Positions 39,661 through 49,465 are shown, numbered from the stretch's first letter. The stretch is DNA of 64,000 nucleotides from Streptomyces sp. HUAS 15-9 (GCF_025642155.1 NZ_CP106798.1:5146001-5210000), one strand, 5' to 3'. Numbers and translations: made by a program. Notes: a model not told the origin generated them from the sequence alone.

Positions 39661-41274
39661 ATGAGTTCAGTAGGTCCCGTGCGGACCGGGGGGCGTCGTG
39701 CCGCGCGCCAGAGCGGTGGGCGGCGACGAGCCGGACGTGGTCAGAACGCTTCGCTGGGGCTGTTGCCCCTGCCGCCGACGGACAAGGAGAAGTACTCCTA
39801 CGCACGTCGGCATCTGTGGATCCTGACGATCAGCTCGCTCGTCAGCTTCTGCTGCCTGGTGGTGAGCCAGTTCAAGCTGGCGCAGTCCACGCCGGTGCTG
39901 TGGATCTACACACCGCTGCTCGTCTTCACGGTCGTCTACTACCTGGTGTCGCTGCGGGTGAACGGCTTCACCCGGGACTTCGACATCGCGTACCACCGGC
40001 AGCTCGTCCAGAACTGGCGGCCCGAGGCCTATCCCACGGTGGATGTGTTCCTGCCGGTGTGCGGTGAGCCCATCGAGGTGCTGTACAACACCTGGCGGCA
40101 CGTGCGGGCGTTGGCCGACCGCTACCCCGGCGTCTGCGTGCCGTTCGTCCTCGACGACGGCGCCAGCCCCGAGCTGGAGGCGATGGCCCGCGACTTCGGG
40201 TTCCGCTACGGCACCCGGGACAACCGCGGCTGGTTCAAGAAGGCCGGCAATCTGCACTTCGGCTTCGGCCGGTCCGACGGGGAGTTCATCCTCATCCTGG
40301 ACGCCGACTTCACCCCGCGCGCCGACCTGCTGGAGGAACTCCTGCCGTACATGCAGGACGACCCGCGCATCGGCATCGTGCAGTCGCCGCAGTACTTCCG
40401 CGTGCTGGACTCGCAGAACTGGATCGAGCGCGGCGCGGGCGCGGTGCAGGAGCTGTTCTACCGGTCCGTGCAGGTCTCCCGGCAGGGCAGCGACGGCGCG
40501 ATCTGTGTCGGCAGCTGCGCCATCTACCGCCGGGCGGCCCTGGAGACCAACGGCGGTACGACGCTGATCGAGCACTCGGAGGATGTGCACACCGGCTTCG
40601 ACCTGCGCGGTCTGGGCTGGGACCTGCGCTATGTGCCGGTCGCCGTCTCCACCGGTGTGTGCCCGGACACCGCGGGCGCCTTCTTCAACCAGCAGTACCG
40701 CTGGTGCTCGGGCTCGATGAGCCTGCTCGGCAGCCGGAAGTTCTGGCAGCGCAAGATCAAGTTCTCCAGCCGCCTGTGCTACATGTCCGGGTTCTTCTAC
40801 TACATCCACACCGCGCTGTTCACCTTCGCGGCGCCGGTGATCCCGATCGTGCTGCTGCTGATGATGCCGGACAAGCTCAGGGTCGAGCATCTGCTCCTGG
40901 TGCTGCCCAGCATCTTCTACACCACGATCATCTTCCCGATGTGGCACAAGGCGCCCTACCGTCTGGAGGCCTGGGCGGCCCGCATGATGTACGGCTGGGC
41001 GCACGTCTTCGCCATCTGGGACATCCTGCGCAAGAACCGCATGGGCTGGCAGCCGACCGGCTCCTCCGGCGCCAAGAAGAACAAGACCCGGCGCTTCTGG
41101 ATCGGCATGTGGGCGTGGAGCGGTGGCACGGCCCTGGTCTGGGTGACCGCCGCGGTGTACCGGACGTTCACGATGAACGCCCCGGACTTCGCCCTGATCC
41201 TGTCCTCCGGGCTCTTCTACGCGCTGGTCGTGGGCCGCGTCCTGGTGCAGCCCCGGTCCGAGGTGGCTGTCTGA
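39661..41274 (+). CDS. Membrane family 2 glycosyltransferase, cellulose-synthase-like
   Basis: ATG 39661 (537 residues; an upstream ATG adds 29 residues without an RBS). A basic Arg/Gly N-terminus is followed by two TM helices (52-69, 81-99), then a processive GT2 domain: Asp165-Asp166 (FVLDDGAS), DAD at 214-216, SED at 306-308 and QQYRW at 344-348, then several TM helices to the C-terminus. These are the hallmarks of synthases that polymerise and export a beta-glycan. The stop overlaps the GH26 gene (TGATG). Substrate unknown; the nearby UDP-glucose dehydrogenase hints at a uronic-acid polymer. Confidence 0.88.
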   Translation: MSSVGPVRTGGRRAARQSGGRRRAGRGQNASLGLLPLPPTDKEKYSYARRHLWILTISSLVSFCCLVVSQFKLAQSTPVLWIYTPLLVFTVVYYLVSLRVNGFTRDFDIAYHRQLVQNWRPEAYPTVDVFLPVCGEPIEVLYNTWRHVRALADRYPGVCVPFVLDDGASPELEAMARDFGFRYGTRDNRGWFKKAGNLHFGFGRSDGEFILILDADFTPRADLLEELLPYMQDDPRIGIVQSPQYFRVLDSQNWIERGAGAVQELFYRSVQVSRQGSDGAICVGSCAIYRRAALETNGGTTLIEHSEDVHTGFDLRGLGWDLRYVPVAVSTGVCPDTAGAFFNQQYRWCSGSMSLLGSRKFWQRKIKFSSRLCYMSGFFYYIHTALFTFAAPVIPIVLLLMMPDKLRVEHLLLVLPSIFYTTIIFPMWHKAPYRLEAWAARMMYGWAHVFAIWDILRKNRMGWQPTGSSGAKKNKTRRFWIGMWAWSGGTALVWVTAAVYRTFTMNAPDFALILSSGLFYALVVGRVLVQPRSEVAV

Positions 41275-42299
41275 TGCTTAAGCAGAATCGTTTCTTCCGT
41301 GTGTGGGCGGCGCTCGTCGCCTGCCTGCTCACCGTGTCCGCCCTCGGTGGCTGCTCCCTGCTCGGCGACGACGGCTCCTCCGGGTCCGGGCCGGACAAGG
41401 CCGCCGCGACGGATCCCTCCGCGGAGCCGGACTCCGACGTCCCCTACGACGTCGTACCCCTGCTCAAGCCGGCCAAGAAGTACTTCGGGGCGGCCGTCAA
41501 CGGGGCCCCGACCTCCATGAAGAGCGTCGACGCCTACCGGAGGATGGTCGGCAAGCAGCCCAACCTGATCGAGTACTACGCGGGCTGGGGCGACGGCTTC
41601 GACGCCAGCGGGGTGCGCCGGGCCTGGGCCGAGGGCGCGCTGACCCTGATGTCCTGGGAACCCTTCGACACCCCGGTCGCCGACATCGCCGCCGGGAAGT
41701 CGGACGCGTACATCAAGAAGTACGCGACGGCGGTCCGGAAGCTGAACCTGCCCGTGGTGATCGACTTCGCGGACGAGTTCAACGGTCACTGGGAGAAGTG
41801 GGGGACGCAGAGCACGACCCCCGCGCAGTACGTGGCCGCCTGGCGGCACATCCACAAGACCTTCCTGGACGCCGGCGCCTCCAACGTCATCTGGGCCTGG
41901 GCGCCGAACATCGTCAACCCGGTGCGGAACGTGAAGCTGAAGCCGTACTACCCGGGCGACGCCTACGTCGACTGGATCGGCCTGGTCGGCTACTTCACGA
42001 CGGGCGAGGACAACGCGTTCGACAGCGTGTTCGGGCCCACTCGGAAGCAGATCCGCACCTTCACCAAGAAGCCCATGCTCCTGCTGGAGACCGCCGCCAT
42101 GCCCGGCGAGCGGCGCCGTGCCGACGTCCACAACCTGTTCGCGGGCGTCGAGGCCGACGACAACATGATCGGCTTCATCTGGTTCAACCACAAGAAGCGC
42201 GCCGACTGGCGGCTGGAGGCGAGCCCGCTGGCGCTGAAGGAGTTCAAGCGCCTGGCCGCCGACGACCGGTTCGGCTTCGACGTACGAAAGCCGTCATGA
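41274..42299 (+). CDS. GH26-like glycoside hydrolase lipoprotein
   Basis: 341 residues with a lipoprotein signal peptide (Cys27 in SALGGCSLL). Residues ~65-335 form a TIM-barrel typical of family 26 (mannanase/beta-glucanase group): Glu168 in FADEFNGHW as acid/base and Glu272 in MLLLETAAM as nucleophile. It would act outside the membrane. Co-translated with the synthase on one side and a membrane glycosyltransferase on the other (ATGA overlap). Synthase-dependent exopolysaccharide systems often carry such a hydrolase for trimming or release. Confidence 0.82.
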   Translation: MLKQNRFFRVWAALVACLLTVSALGGCSLLGDDGSSGSGPDKAAATDPSAEPDSDVPYDVVPLLKPAKKYFGAAVNGAPTSMKSVDAYRRMVGKQPNLIEYYAGWGDGFDASGVRRAWAEGALTLMSWEPFDTPVADIAAGKSDAYIKKYATAVRKLNLPVVIDFADEFNGHWEKWGTQSTTPAQYVAAWRHIHKTFLDAGASNVIWAWAPNIVNPVRNVKLKPYYPGDAYVDWIGLVGYFTTGEDNAFDSVFGPTRKQIRTFTKKPMLLLETAAMPGERRRADVHNLFAGVEADDNMIGFIWFNHKKRADWRLEASPLALKEFKRLAADDRFGFDVRKPS

Positions 42300-44161
42300 C
42301 CTCGCGACCCGAGCACTACACGCCCCAGCCCTACGATCCCTACGCCGACGACGACTCGGCAGGCGGTTGGTTCAACTCGAACGGATACGTCCCGCGGCAG
42401 CCGACCCACGACGGTCATGAGCGGTACCAGGGCTACGACGGTCACCAGGGTTACCAGGGTCATTACGGCCACCAGGGTTACGAGGTCCCGCAGGGGTACG
42501 ACATCCCGCAGAGTTACGACTACGACCCGCGGGTGTACCCGTACCAGCAGCGGCAGCCGGAGGACCAGCAGACGTTCGCCCCGCCGGAACCGGTGCCGGA
42601 GCCGGCACCGGCGGAACCGGGTTACCACATACCCGAGACTCCGGACGCGGGCTGGGACGACACCCCGAGCCGGCGCCGGGCCTGGGTCAGCCGCGGGGTC
42701 CTGGCCATCCTCCTGGTCGTCCAGGCGCTCCTGTCGCTGATGCTGTCCAACACCGCGTTCCAGGACGAGGCCCTGTATCTCGCGGCGGGCCACAACATCC
42801 TGGACCACTGGGCGAGCGGCACCCCGCTGCACAGCGGCTACGAGTCGTACTTCTCCGGCTCGCCGATGCTGTACCCGGTGGCGGCGGCCTTCGTCGACGG
42901 CTGGTTCGGCCTGTCCGGAGCCCGTCTGCTCAGCCTGCTGTGCATGCTCGGTGCCACCGTGCTGCTGTACTCCTTCACCCGCCGCCTGTTCAACGAACGG
43001 GTCGCCCTGGCGGCGGCCGCACTGTTCGCGGTCACCCAGCCGACGATCGTGCTGGGCTGGTTCGCCACCTACGACGCCCCGGCGATCTTCCTGCTGGCGC
43101 TGTCCGCGTGGATCGTCGTCCGCACCAGCCGTGCGCCCGTGCTCGCCGTGCTGCTCGCGGCGCCGGTCATGGTGCTGGCGGTGGCGGTGAAGTACGCCTC
43201 CGCGCTCTACATACCCACCCTGGTGGTCCTCGCGGCGCTGACCGCCTGGCACCACCGCGGGTGGCGCTGCGTCCCGCGTGCGCTCGTGCTCGGGGTCGGT
43301 ACCGCCGCGCTGGCCGGGGTCGGCCTCATGTACACCGACGTGCTCGCCGGTGTGCGGCAGACGACCACCAACCGGGCCCACGGCACCGACACCACCTCGG
43401 CGCTGCTGGAGAAGTCGGCGGAGTGGGGCGGCCTGATGTTCGCCACCGCGGTCGCCGGGGCCTTCGCCTACGCGCTGCGCGGCCGGATGAACGAGTCGCC
43501 CCGCTCCTACGGGCTGAACGGCCCCGGCTGGCGCTGGCGCGCCCTGCTGGGCGTGACGCTGACCGGGACCGCGCTGCTGGCACCGGCGTACCAGATCCAC
43601 CTGCACACCGCTGTCTCCCTCTACAAGCACCTCGACTTCGGTCTGCTCTTCGCCGCCCCGATGGCCGGCGTCGGGGTGATCCGGCTGGTCGGCAAGCACT
43701 TCCGCTACCCGCAGCTCGGCATCATGATCTGGGTCAGCGCGCTGTGTCTCGGCGTCTCGCAGTCGGAGTGGCGGTTCGGCCTGTGGCCCGACTCCACGGG
43801 GATGGTCAAGGCGATCGAGCCGTACATGAAGCCCAAGGGCCGCTATCTCGGTGAGACCTACGAGGTACCCGTCTACTACCTGCGGGACAAGACGAACCAC
43901 GCGCAGTGGACCTCCACCTACGGCATCGGCTACCGGGACAAGAAGGGCGTCGTCCACCACGGGAACGAGGGGTACCGCCTCGCCCTCAAGGACGGCTACT
44001 TCGATCTCGTCGTGCTGGACGGGGTCGCGACTCCGGTGCTGGACGCGTACATCGAGCGGCAGGTCACCAGGAGCGGCCACTACCGGCTGGTCGGCAAGAT
44101 CCCCTTCCGGCTCAGCTCGGGCGGCACCGGCTCCTACCGGGTCTGGGCGAAGACCTCCTGA
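42296..44161 (+). CDS. Polytopic membrane glycosyltransferase (ArnT/PMT-like, GT39/83 type)
   Basis: 621 residues. The first ~125 are low-complexity Tyr/Gln/Gly/His (GHQGYQGHYGHQGYE) then Pro/Glu, probably disordered. About ten TM helices follow; the first luminal loop has the acidic motif NTAFQDEALYLAAGH expected of GT-C enzymes using polyprenyl-phosphate sugars. The C-terminal ~130 residues are an extracytoplasmic globular domain. The DPM-like gene in the cluster could supply its donor. Overlaps the GH26 gene by 4 bases. Confidence 0.75.
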   Translation: MTSRPEHYTPQPYDPYADDDSAGGWFNSNGYVPRQPTHDGHERYQGYDGHQGYQGHYGHQGYEVPQGYDIPQSYDYDPRVYPYQQRQPEDQQTFAPPEPVPEPAPAEPGYHIPETPDAGWDDTPSRRRAWVSRGVLAILLVVQALLSLMLSNTAFQDEALYLAAGHNILDHWASGTPLHSGYESYFSGSPMLYPVAAAFVDGWFGLSGARLLSLLCMLGATVLLYSFTRRLFNERVALAAAALFAVTQPTIVLGWFATYDAPAIFLLALSAWIVVRTSRAPVLAVLLAAPVMVLAVAVKYASALYIPTLVVLAALTAWHHRGWRCVPRALVLGVGTAALAGVGLMYTDVLAGVRQTTTNRAHGTDTTSALLEKSAEWGGLMFATAVAGAFAYALRGRMNESPRSYGLNGPGWRWRALLGVTLTGTALLAPAYQIHLHTAVSLYKHLDFGLLFAAPMAGVGVIRLVGKHFRYPQLGIMIWVSALCLGVSQSEWRFGLWPDSTGMVKAIEPYMKPKGRYLGETYEVPVYYLRDKTNHAQWTSTYGIGYRDKKGVVHHGNEGYRLALKDGYFDLVVLDGVATPVLDAYIERQVTRSGHYRLVGKIPFRLSSGGTGSYRVWAKTS

Positions 44162-44238
44162 CGCCGCCCGTTTCCCCCGCCCGTTTCCCTTCCCCACCCC
44201 ACCCCTGAACACAAGCCCGGACACGAAAGGCCGTATCC

Positions 44239-45540
44239 ATGCGGCTCACCGTCATCGGCACCGGCTACCTCGGTGCCACCCACGCCGCCTGCATGGCGGA
44301 ACTCGGCCACGAGGTGCTCGGCGTCGACGTCGACCCCGACAAGGTCGCCGCGCTGCGGGCGGGCCGGGTGCCCTTCCACGAGCCGGGGCTGCCCGAGCTG
44401 ATCGCGAAGCACACGGCGAGCGGACGGCTCCGCTTCACCACCTCCTACGAGGAGGCCGGGGCCTTCGGCGAGGTGCACTTCGTCTGCGTCGGCACCCCGC
44501 AGCTCAAGGGCTCCGAGGGCGCGGACCTGACGTACGTGGACGCGGCGTTCGCGGCGATCGCGGAGCACGCGGCGCCGGACGCCCTGCTGGTCGGCAAGTC
44601 GACGGTGCCGGTGGGCACGGCGGGGCGGCTGGCGGAGGAGTACGACGTCGAGGTCGCGTGGAATCCGGAGTTCCTGCGGGAGGGTTTCGCGATCGAGGAC
44701 ACGCTGCGACCGGACCGCCTGGTGTTCGGCGTGGGATCGGCACTTGCCGAAACGATTCTGCGCACCGTCTACGAGCCCGTCCTCGCCGCCGGGACCCCGG
44801 CCGTGACCGCCGACTTCCCGACCGCCGAGCTGGTGAAGACGGCCGCGAACGCCTTCCTCGCGACGAAGATCTCCTTCATCAACGCGATGGCGGAGGTCTG
44901 CGAGGCGGCGGGCGGCGACGTCACCAAGCTCTCCGAGGCGCTCGGCCACGACGACCGGATCGGCCGCCGCTTCCTGCGCTCCGGCATCGGCTTCGGCGGC
45001 GGCTGCCTGCCCAAGGACATCCGCGCCTTCGCCCACCGCGCCGACGAGCTCGGCGTCTCGCTGGCCTTCCTGCGCGAGGTCGACGCGATCAACATGCGGC
45101 GCCGCGACCGGGTGGTGGAACTCGCCCACGAGCTGTGCGGCGGGGATGTGCTGGGCGCACGGATCACCGTCCTGGGCGCGGCCTTCAAGCCCGACTCGGA
45201 CGACATCCGCGACTCGCCCGCGCTGAACGTGGCGGCCCGGCTCGGGCTCGACGGGGCCGAGGTCACGGTGTACGACCCGGCGGCGATGGACAACGCCCGC
45301 AAGGCGTTCCCGCTGCTCGGGTACGCGGTGTCGGCCGAGGAGGCGCTGCGCGGGGCCGACCTGGTCCTGCATCTGACCGAGTGGCCGCAGTTCCGGGCGA
45401 TCGACCCGGAGAGGGCCCGGTCGCTGGTGCGCCGTCCGCGGATCGTGGACGGCAGGGGAGGGCTCGACGCGGACCGCTGGACCGCGGCGGGCTGGCGGTT
45501 CTCGGCGCTGGGTAGACCCGCGCGGAATGGGGAGGGATAA
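44239..45540 (+). CDS. UDP-glucose/UDP-sugar 6-dehydrogenase
   Basis: 433 residues; oxidises UDP-glucose to UDP-glucuronate with two NAD+. N-terminal Rossmann GTGYLG (7-12), catalytic Cys in GIGFGGGCLPKD, Lys in AAFKPDSDDIRDSP and the usual Glu in WNPEFLREG. UDP-ManNAc dehydrogenases look similar and cannot be fully excluded. It probably feeds the cluster's polysaccharide. A 77-base gap separates it from the GT-C gene; the DPM-like gene follows 3 bases later. Confidence 0.9.
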   Translation: MRLTVIGTGYLGATHAACMAELGHEVLGVDVDPDKVAALRAGRVPFHEPGLPELIAKHTASGRLRFTTSYEEAGAFGEVHFVCVGTPQLKGSEGADLTYVDAAFAAIAEHAAPDALLVGKSTVPVGTAGRLAEEYDVEVAWNPEFLREGFAIEDTLRPDRLVFGVGSALAETILRTVYEPVLAAGTPAVTADFPTAELVKTAANAFLATKISFINAMAEVCEAAGGDVTKLSEALGHDDRIGRRFLRSGIGFGGGCLPKDIRAFAHRADELGVSLAFLREVDAINMRRRDRVVELAHELCGGDVLGARITVLGAAFKPDSDDIRDSPALNVAARLGLDGAEVTVYDPAAMDNARKAFPLLGYAVSAEEALRGADLVLHLTEWPQFRAIDPERARSLVRRPRIVDGRGGLDADRWTAAGWRFSALGRPARNGEG

Positions 45541-45543
45541 GAG

Positions 45544-46293
45544 ATGGACGAGTCGTACCGGGACGCTCGGGTCACCGTGGTGATGCCGACGTACAACGAG
45601 GCGGCGAACCTGCCGCGGATGGCCGAGGCGGTGCTGGGACTGCCGCTGGACGCCCTCCATCTGAAGATCGTCGACGACTCCAGCCCCGACGGCACGGGCC
45701 GGATCGCCGAGGAACTGGCGGAGAAGTACAACGCCCACGGCCGGCACCGGATGAGCGTGCTGCACCGGACCGAGAAGGACGGGCTGGGGCGGGCGTACAC
45801 CGCCGGCATGAGCGCCGCGCTGGAGGAGGGCGCCGAGTACGTCGTCCAGATGGACGCCGACGGCAGCCATCCCGTGGAGGCGGTGTCGCGGATGCTGGAG
45901 GCGGCGGTGACGTCCGGTGCGGGCCTGGTAGTGGGCAGCCGCTACGTGGAAGGCGGTTCGCTGGACGAGGACTGGGGCGCCCACCGGGTCCTGCTGTCCC
46001 GCTTCGCCAACGCCTACGCCCGCGCCGTGCTCGGCACCCGCATCCATGACATCACGGCGGGCTTCAACCTGTGGTCGGCGCGGACCCTGCGGGACGTGGA
46101 CCTGTCCTACCTGGACAGCGCGGGCTACAGCTTCCAGGTCGAGCTCAAGTACAAGGCCGTACGGGCCGGACACAGCGCCGTAGAGATCCCGATCCGCTTC
46201 GCTGAGCGGACCGAGGGTGTCTCGAAGATGACCCTGCGGACGCAGCTGGAGTCGGCGGTGGTGCCGATCCGGCTGCGCCTGAAGAAGAAGTAG
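45544..46293 (+). CDS. Polyprenol-phosphate mannose/glucose synthase-like GT2
   Basis: 249 residues with VTVVMPTYNEAANLPRM, KIVDDSSPDGTG, metal motif VQMDADGSHP and the acceptor-side SRYVEGGSLDEDWG. It lacks C-terminal TM helices, as in soluble Dpm1. It would load a sugar on polyprenyl phosphate for a GT-C enzyme, plausibly the one at 42296. Similar proteins serve general mannosylation, so cluster membership is inferred. Confidence 0.85.
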   Translation: MDESYRDARVTVVMPTYNEAANLPRMAEAVLGLPLDALHLKIVDDSSPDGTGRIAEELAEKYNAHGRHRMSVLHRTEKDGLGRAYTAGMSAALEEGAEYVVQMDADGSHPVEAVSRMLEAAVTSGAGLVVGSRYVEGGSLDEDWGAHRVLLSRFANAYARAVLGTRIHDITAGFNLWSARTLRDVDLSYLDSAGYSFQVELKYKAVRAGHSAVEIPIRFAERTEGVSKMTLRTQLESAVVPIRLRLKKK

Positions 46294-46322
46294 CCGGGGG
46301 CCGGGATCGTCCGGGGCCGTGG

Positions 46323-47201
46323 CTATCCGTTGGCGGCGGCCGAGGCCTGGGCCTCACCACGCCGGCGGATCTGCCGGAAGGTGAACTCGGCCAGGTCGTC
46401 GCCGGTGCTGAAGACCTTCGTGTCCTTCGTCGTCACGTCCTTGCCGCTGGTGAAGCCGGCGATGGTGAAGTAGGCGTAGCGGCCGTAGGCGTTGGTCGTC
46501 GAGCGGCAGATCGCCGAGTCGCAGAAGGTCTTGATGCCCTTGCCGGCGAGCGACTTCACGATGCTCTGCTTGTCGGCCTGGCCCTTGGCCTCGGTGGCCT
46601 TGGCCTCGGTGTCGAAGACGGCGACGCCGACGGTCACCGCGACTCCGTCCTTGACGTAGCTGACGCGCAGCAGGCGGGTGCAGCCGTTGCCGGTGAGGAC
46701 CTTGGCGAGGGTGCCCTGCGCGGCCGAGGCGCAGTTCCTGGTGTCGGCCGTGGGGCCCTTCTTGTAGACCGTCTCGCCCATGGTCAGCTGGGTGCCCGGG
46801 AAGAGGGTCTCGGCGCTGAGCGGTGCCGTGTCCTTCTTGGCGCTGGATATGAAGTCCTTGGGGTCCAGCGGCGGCGGGGCGCTGGTGGGCTCGAAGGACG
46901 GCGCCGGGACCGACGAGTCGCTGGGTATGGAGGCGCTCGCGGGCAGGTTGGTCGGCTGGTCCGAGGCGTTGTCGTCGCCGTTCGCCGACACCACGGCCAT
47001 GGCGACGGCCGCGCCGATCGCCAGGGTGGCTATCGCCCCGCCGCCGATGAACAGCACTCTGCGCCGCTTGTTCCGCGTCTCCGAGGCCTCGGCGAGCGCG
47101 GCCCAGTCCGGGGTCTGGTCGGCGCCGCTGTTCCAGCGCTGCTGAGACTGCGGTTTCCATGGATCCCACTGGGACTGGGGTCCCCCCTGCCCATAACTCA
47201 T
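46323..47201 (-). CDS. Single-pass membrane protein of unknown function
   Basis: From ATG 47201 the product is 292 residues (an ATG 9 bases upstream adds MRP). A Gln/Trp-rich cytoplasmic N-terminus, one TM helix (about 46-70, VLFIGGGAIATLAIGAAVAMAVV), a Ser/Pro linker and an extracytoplasmic domain with four cysteines (NCAS, NGCTR, FCDSAICR), likely disulphides. No enzyme motif recognised. Convergent with the polysaccharide genes; probably conserved in Streptomyces. Confidence 0.7.
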   Translation of the reverse strand: MSYGQGGPQSQWDPWKPQSQQRWNSGADQTPDWAALAEASETRNKRRRVLFIGGGAIATLAIGAAVAMAVVSANGDDNASDQPTNLPASASIPSDSSVPAPSFEPTSAPPPLDPKDFISSAKKDTAPLSAETLFPGTQLTMGETVYKKGPTADTRNCASAAQGTLAKVLTGNGCTRLLRVSYVKDGVAVTVGVAVFDTEAKATEAKGQADKQSIVKSLAGKGIKTFCDSAICRSTTNAYGRYAYFTIAGFTSGKDVTTKDTKVFSTGDDLAEFTFRQIRRRGEAQASAAANG

Positions 47202-47459
47202 GGGGCGCATCTTAGACGGGGGACCGGGGGTGCGGTTGCGCCTCTACGAGCGGCGATAGTGGACCTTTCAGTGCAGGGTGAGACAACTCACCCAGGCGTT
47301 TGAGCGGCCCCGATTCCACCCCACGGGGGAGGGGGAAGCGGGCGCCTCGGGGCAGACCGGGCGGGGAAGGGGACGTCGGGTCGCGGGGGTGTTACGGGGA
47401 GTGGCGGCGGCGGACGGCGCGAAAATTTCGTGGGCGGGAGGGCGGCCCGGGCGGCGAGG

Positions 47460-47770
47460 GAGCGGCGAAAGGTGCCGACGAGCGGTGGGGGGTGGCGGGG
47501 CGGAGCGAGGAGCGGCAAGGAGCGGCGGGGTGGAGCGGAAGGTGCCGACGAGCGGTGGGGGGTGGCGGGGTGGAGCGAGGAGCGGCAAGGAGCGGCGAAG
47601 GAGCGGCGAAAGGTGCCGACGAGCGGTGGGGGGTGGCGGGGTGGAGCGAGGAGCGGCAAGGAGCGGCGGGGTGGAGCGGAAGGTGCCGACGAGCGGTGGG
47701 GGTGGCGGGGTGGAGCGAGGAGCGGCAAGGAGCGGCGGGGTGGAGCGGAAGGCGCCGACGGGGACGGCGC
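47460..47770 (+). repeat. G-rich ~70-bp minisatellite upstream of rplM
   Basis: Copies of GGTGCCGACGAGCGGTGGGG start at 47471, 47541, 47612 and 47682, with a degenerate one at 47751; the spacing is 69-71 bases. The plus strand is strongly G-rich with GGTGGGGGGTGGCGGGG runs. Open frames here are low-complexity artefacts. Flanking 47202-47459 and 47771-48250 show no gene I can support. Confidence 0.85.
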
Positions 47771-48257
47771 CGGACCCCGGGCAGCGCGGCCAAGGCCCTC
47801 ACCGAGGCCGACGTGGTCGTCCTGTGCCGACGTGGTCGTCCTCTGCCGACGTGCTCGCCCTGCGTCGGCTCGCCCGTCGCGCCGAGGCGGGGCCGCCCAG
47901 CGAGGCGACGGCGGTGCAGGTGGCCCGGTCCACCGGGCGTGACGCGCACCGAGGTGACGTACCCGGTCGTCGAGCTGCTGCTGCCCGAGCGCGCCGCAGC
48001 CCCGCTCCGAGGGCGGCCGACGCCCCGAACGCCCACCGCCGGCCCCGCCGCCCGGCCTCCCCGGATGTGCGTCCGGGGCCGCGTGGAAGGATTGGGCCAC
48101 CCAGATGCCCGTAATATCCGGTTCTGCCGTGCCTCCGCGTGACCCAAACCTTCCAATCCCTCCCCGGGGCGCCCGCCGATGCTGTCCGGGAGGGGTGCCC
48201 GGAGTCCGGCCTACACTGGTCGCTCGAATCGGCGGAGCCCGTCGCGGCGGACCCGTT

Positions 48258-48287
48258 TTGACCCGGGTGCCGCGCCCCGGGTATTCT
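48258..48287 (+). promoter_or_regulatory. Promoter of rplM-rpsI
   Basis: TTGACC (48258-48263), 18-base spacer, TATTCT (48282-48287), about 170 bases before rplM. Confidence 0.6.
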
Positions 48288-48466
48288 GCCTGTTCGTTGT
48301 GTATTGGCTTGGCTCTTCTCACGGACCCGGCCCTTACACCGGTCCACCGGGCCGATGACCAGCGACCAGCACGCGGTTTGCGTCACCGCAGTGCGGTCAG
48401 GGCTGTCGTGATCGTCTTCGGTGACCTTGTCAGGACCATTCACTGAAGAAGCGAAGGCTACGAACC

Positions 48467-48910
48467 GTGCGTACGTACAGCCCCAAGCCCGGCGATGTGA
48501 CGCGCCAGTGGCACGTCATTGACGCTCAGGACGTCGTCCTGGGCCGTCTCGCCACCACCGCAGCGACCCTCCTCCGGGGCAAGCACAAGCCGATCTACGC
48601 CCCCCACGTCGACGCTGGTGACTTCGTCATCATCATCAACGCCGACAAGGTGCACCTGTCCGGCAACAAGCGGACCCAGAAGATGGCGTACCGCCACTCC
48701 GGCTACCCGGGTGGTCTGCGCTCCGTCCGCTACGACGAGCTGCTGGACAAGAACCCCGAGAAGGCCATCGAGAAGGCCGTCAAGGGCATGCTCCCCAAGA
48801 ACTCGCTGGGCCGTCAGATGCTCTCGAAGCTGAAGGTCTACAAGGGTGACCAGCACCCGCACGGCGCGCAGCAGCCGCAGCCGTTCGAGATCACCCAGGT
48901 CGCGCAGTAA
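48467..48910 (+). CDS. rplM: Ribosomal protein L13
   Basis: 147 residues from GTG ([20 protein letters not shown]). Early assembly protein of 50S. Core motif [17 protein letters not shown]. Pairs with rpsI as in nearly all bacteria. Confidence 0.97.
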   Translation: MRTYSPKPGDVTRQWHVIDAQDVVLGRLATTAATLLRGKHKPIYAPHVDAGDFVIIINADKVHLSGNKRTQKMAYRHSGYPGGLRSVRYDELLDKNPEKAIEKAVKGMLPKNSLGRQMLSKLKVYKGDQHPHGAQQPQPFEITQVAQ

Positions 48911-48952
48911 GTCCGGCCACCCCCTAAGACTGAAGAGAATCTGAGGAGAATC

Positions 48953-49465
48953 GTGGCCGAGACCACTGCCGAGCAGCCGCTCGAAGAGCTTGACATCGAC
49001 AGCTACACCACCGAGTCCGAGGTTCCGGTGGAGGGTGAGTACACCTCCGAGTCCCTCGCCTCGCGCTTCGGTGAGCCCCAGCCGGCCGCCGGCCTGGGCC
49101 GTCGCAAGAACGCCATCGCCCGTGTCCGGATCGTCCCGGGCACCGGCAAGTGGAAGATCAACGGTCGCACCCTCGAGGACTACTTCCCGAACAAGGTGCA
49201 CCAGCAGGAAGTCAACGAGCCCTTCAAGGTGCTCGAGCTCGAGGGTCGTTACGACGTCATCGCCCGCATCGCGGGTGGCGGTGTCTCCGGCCAGGCCGGT
49301 GCGCTCCGTCTCGGTGTCGCCCGTGCGCTGAACGAGGCCGACGTCGACAACAACCGCGGCCCGCTCAAGAAGGCCGGCTTCCTCAAGCGCGACGACCGTG
49401 CGGTCGAGCGCAAGAAGGCCGGTCTGAAGAAGGCCCGCAAGGCCCCGCAGTACAGCAAGCGCTAA
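48953..49465 (+). CDS. rpsI: Ribosomal protein S9
   Basis: 170 residues from GTG. A ~40-residue acidic N-terminal extension precedes the core ([21 protein letters not shown]), and the tail [12 protein letters not shown] reaches P-site tRNA. Followed by a terminator. Confidence 0.97.
   Translation: MAETTAEQPLEELDIDSYTTESEVPVEGEYTSESLASRFGEPQPAAGLGRRKNAIARVRIVPGTGKWKINGRTLEDYFPNKVHQQEVNEPFKVLELEGRYDVIARIAGGGVSGQAGALRLGVARALNEADVDNNRGPLKKAGFLKRDDRAVERKKAGLKKARKAPQYSKR

Noticed and set aside
47771..48120. Possible decayed gene between the minisatellite and rplM
   Set aside because: Fragments such as TRTEVTYPVVELLLPE look gene-like but need frameshifts and match nothing I recognise; insufficient support.
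47278..48322. Long ORFs on both strands through the G-rich minisatellite
   Set aside because: Low-complexity translation, no RBS, and frame changes between repeat copies.
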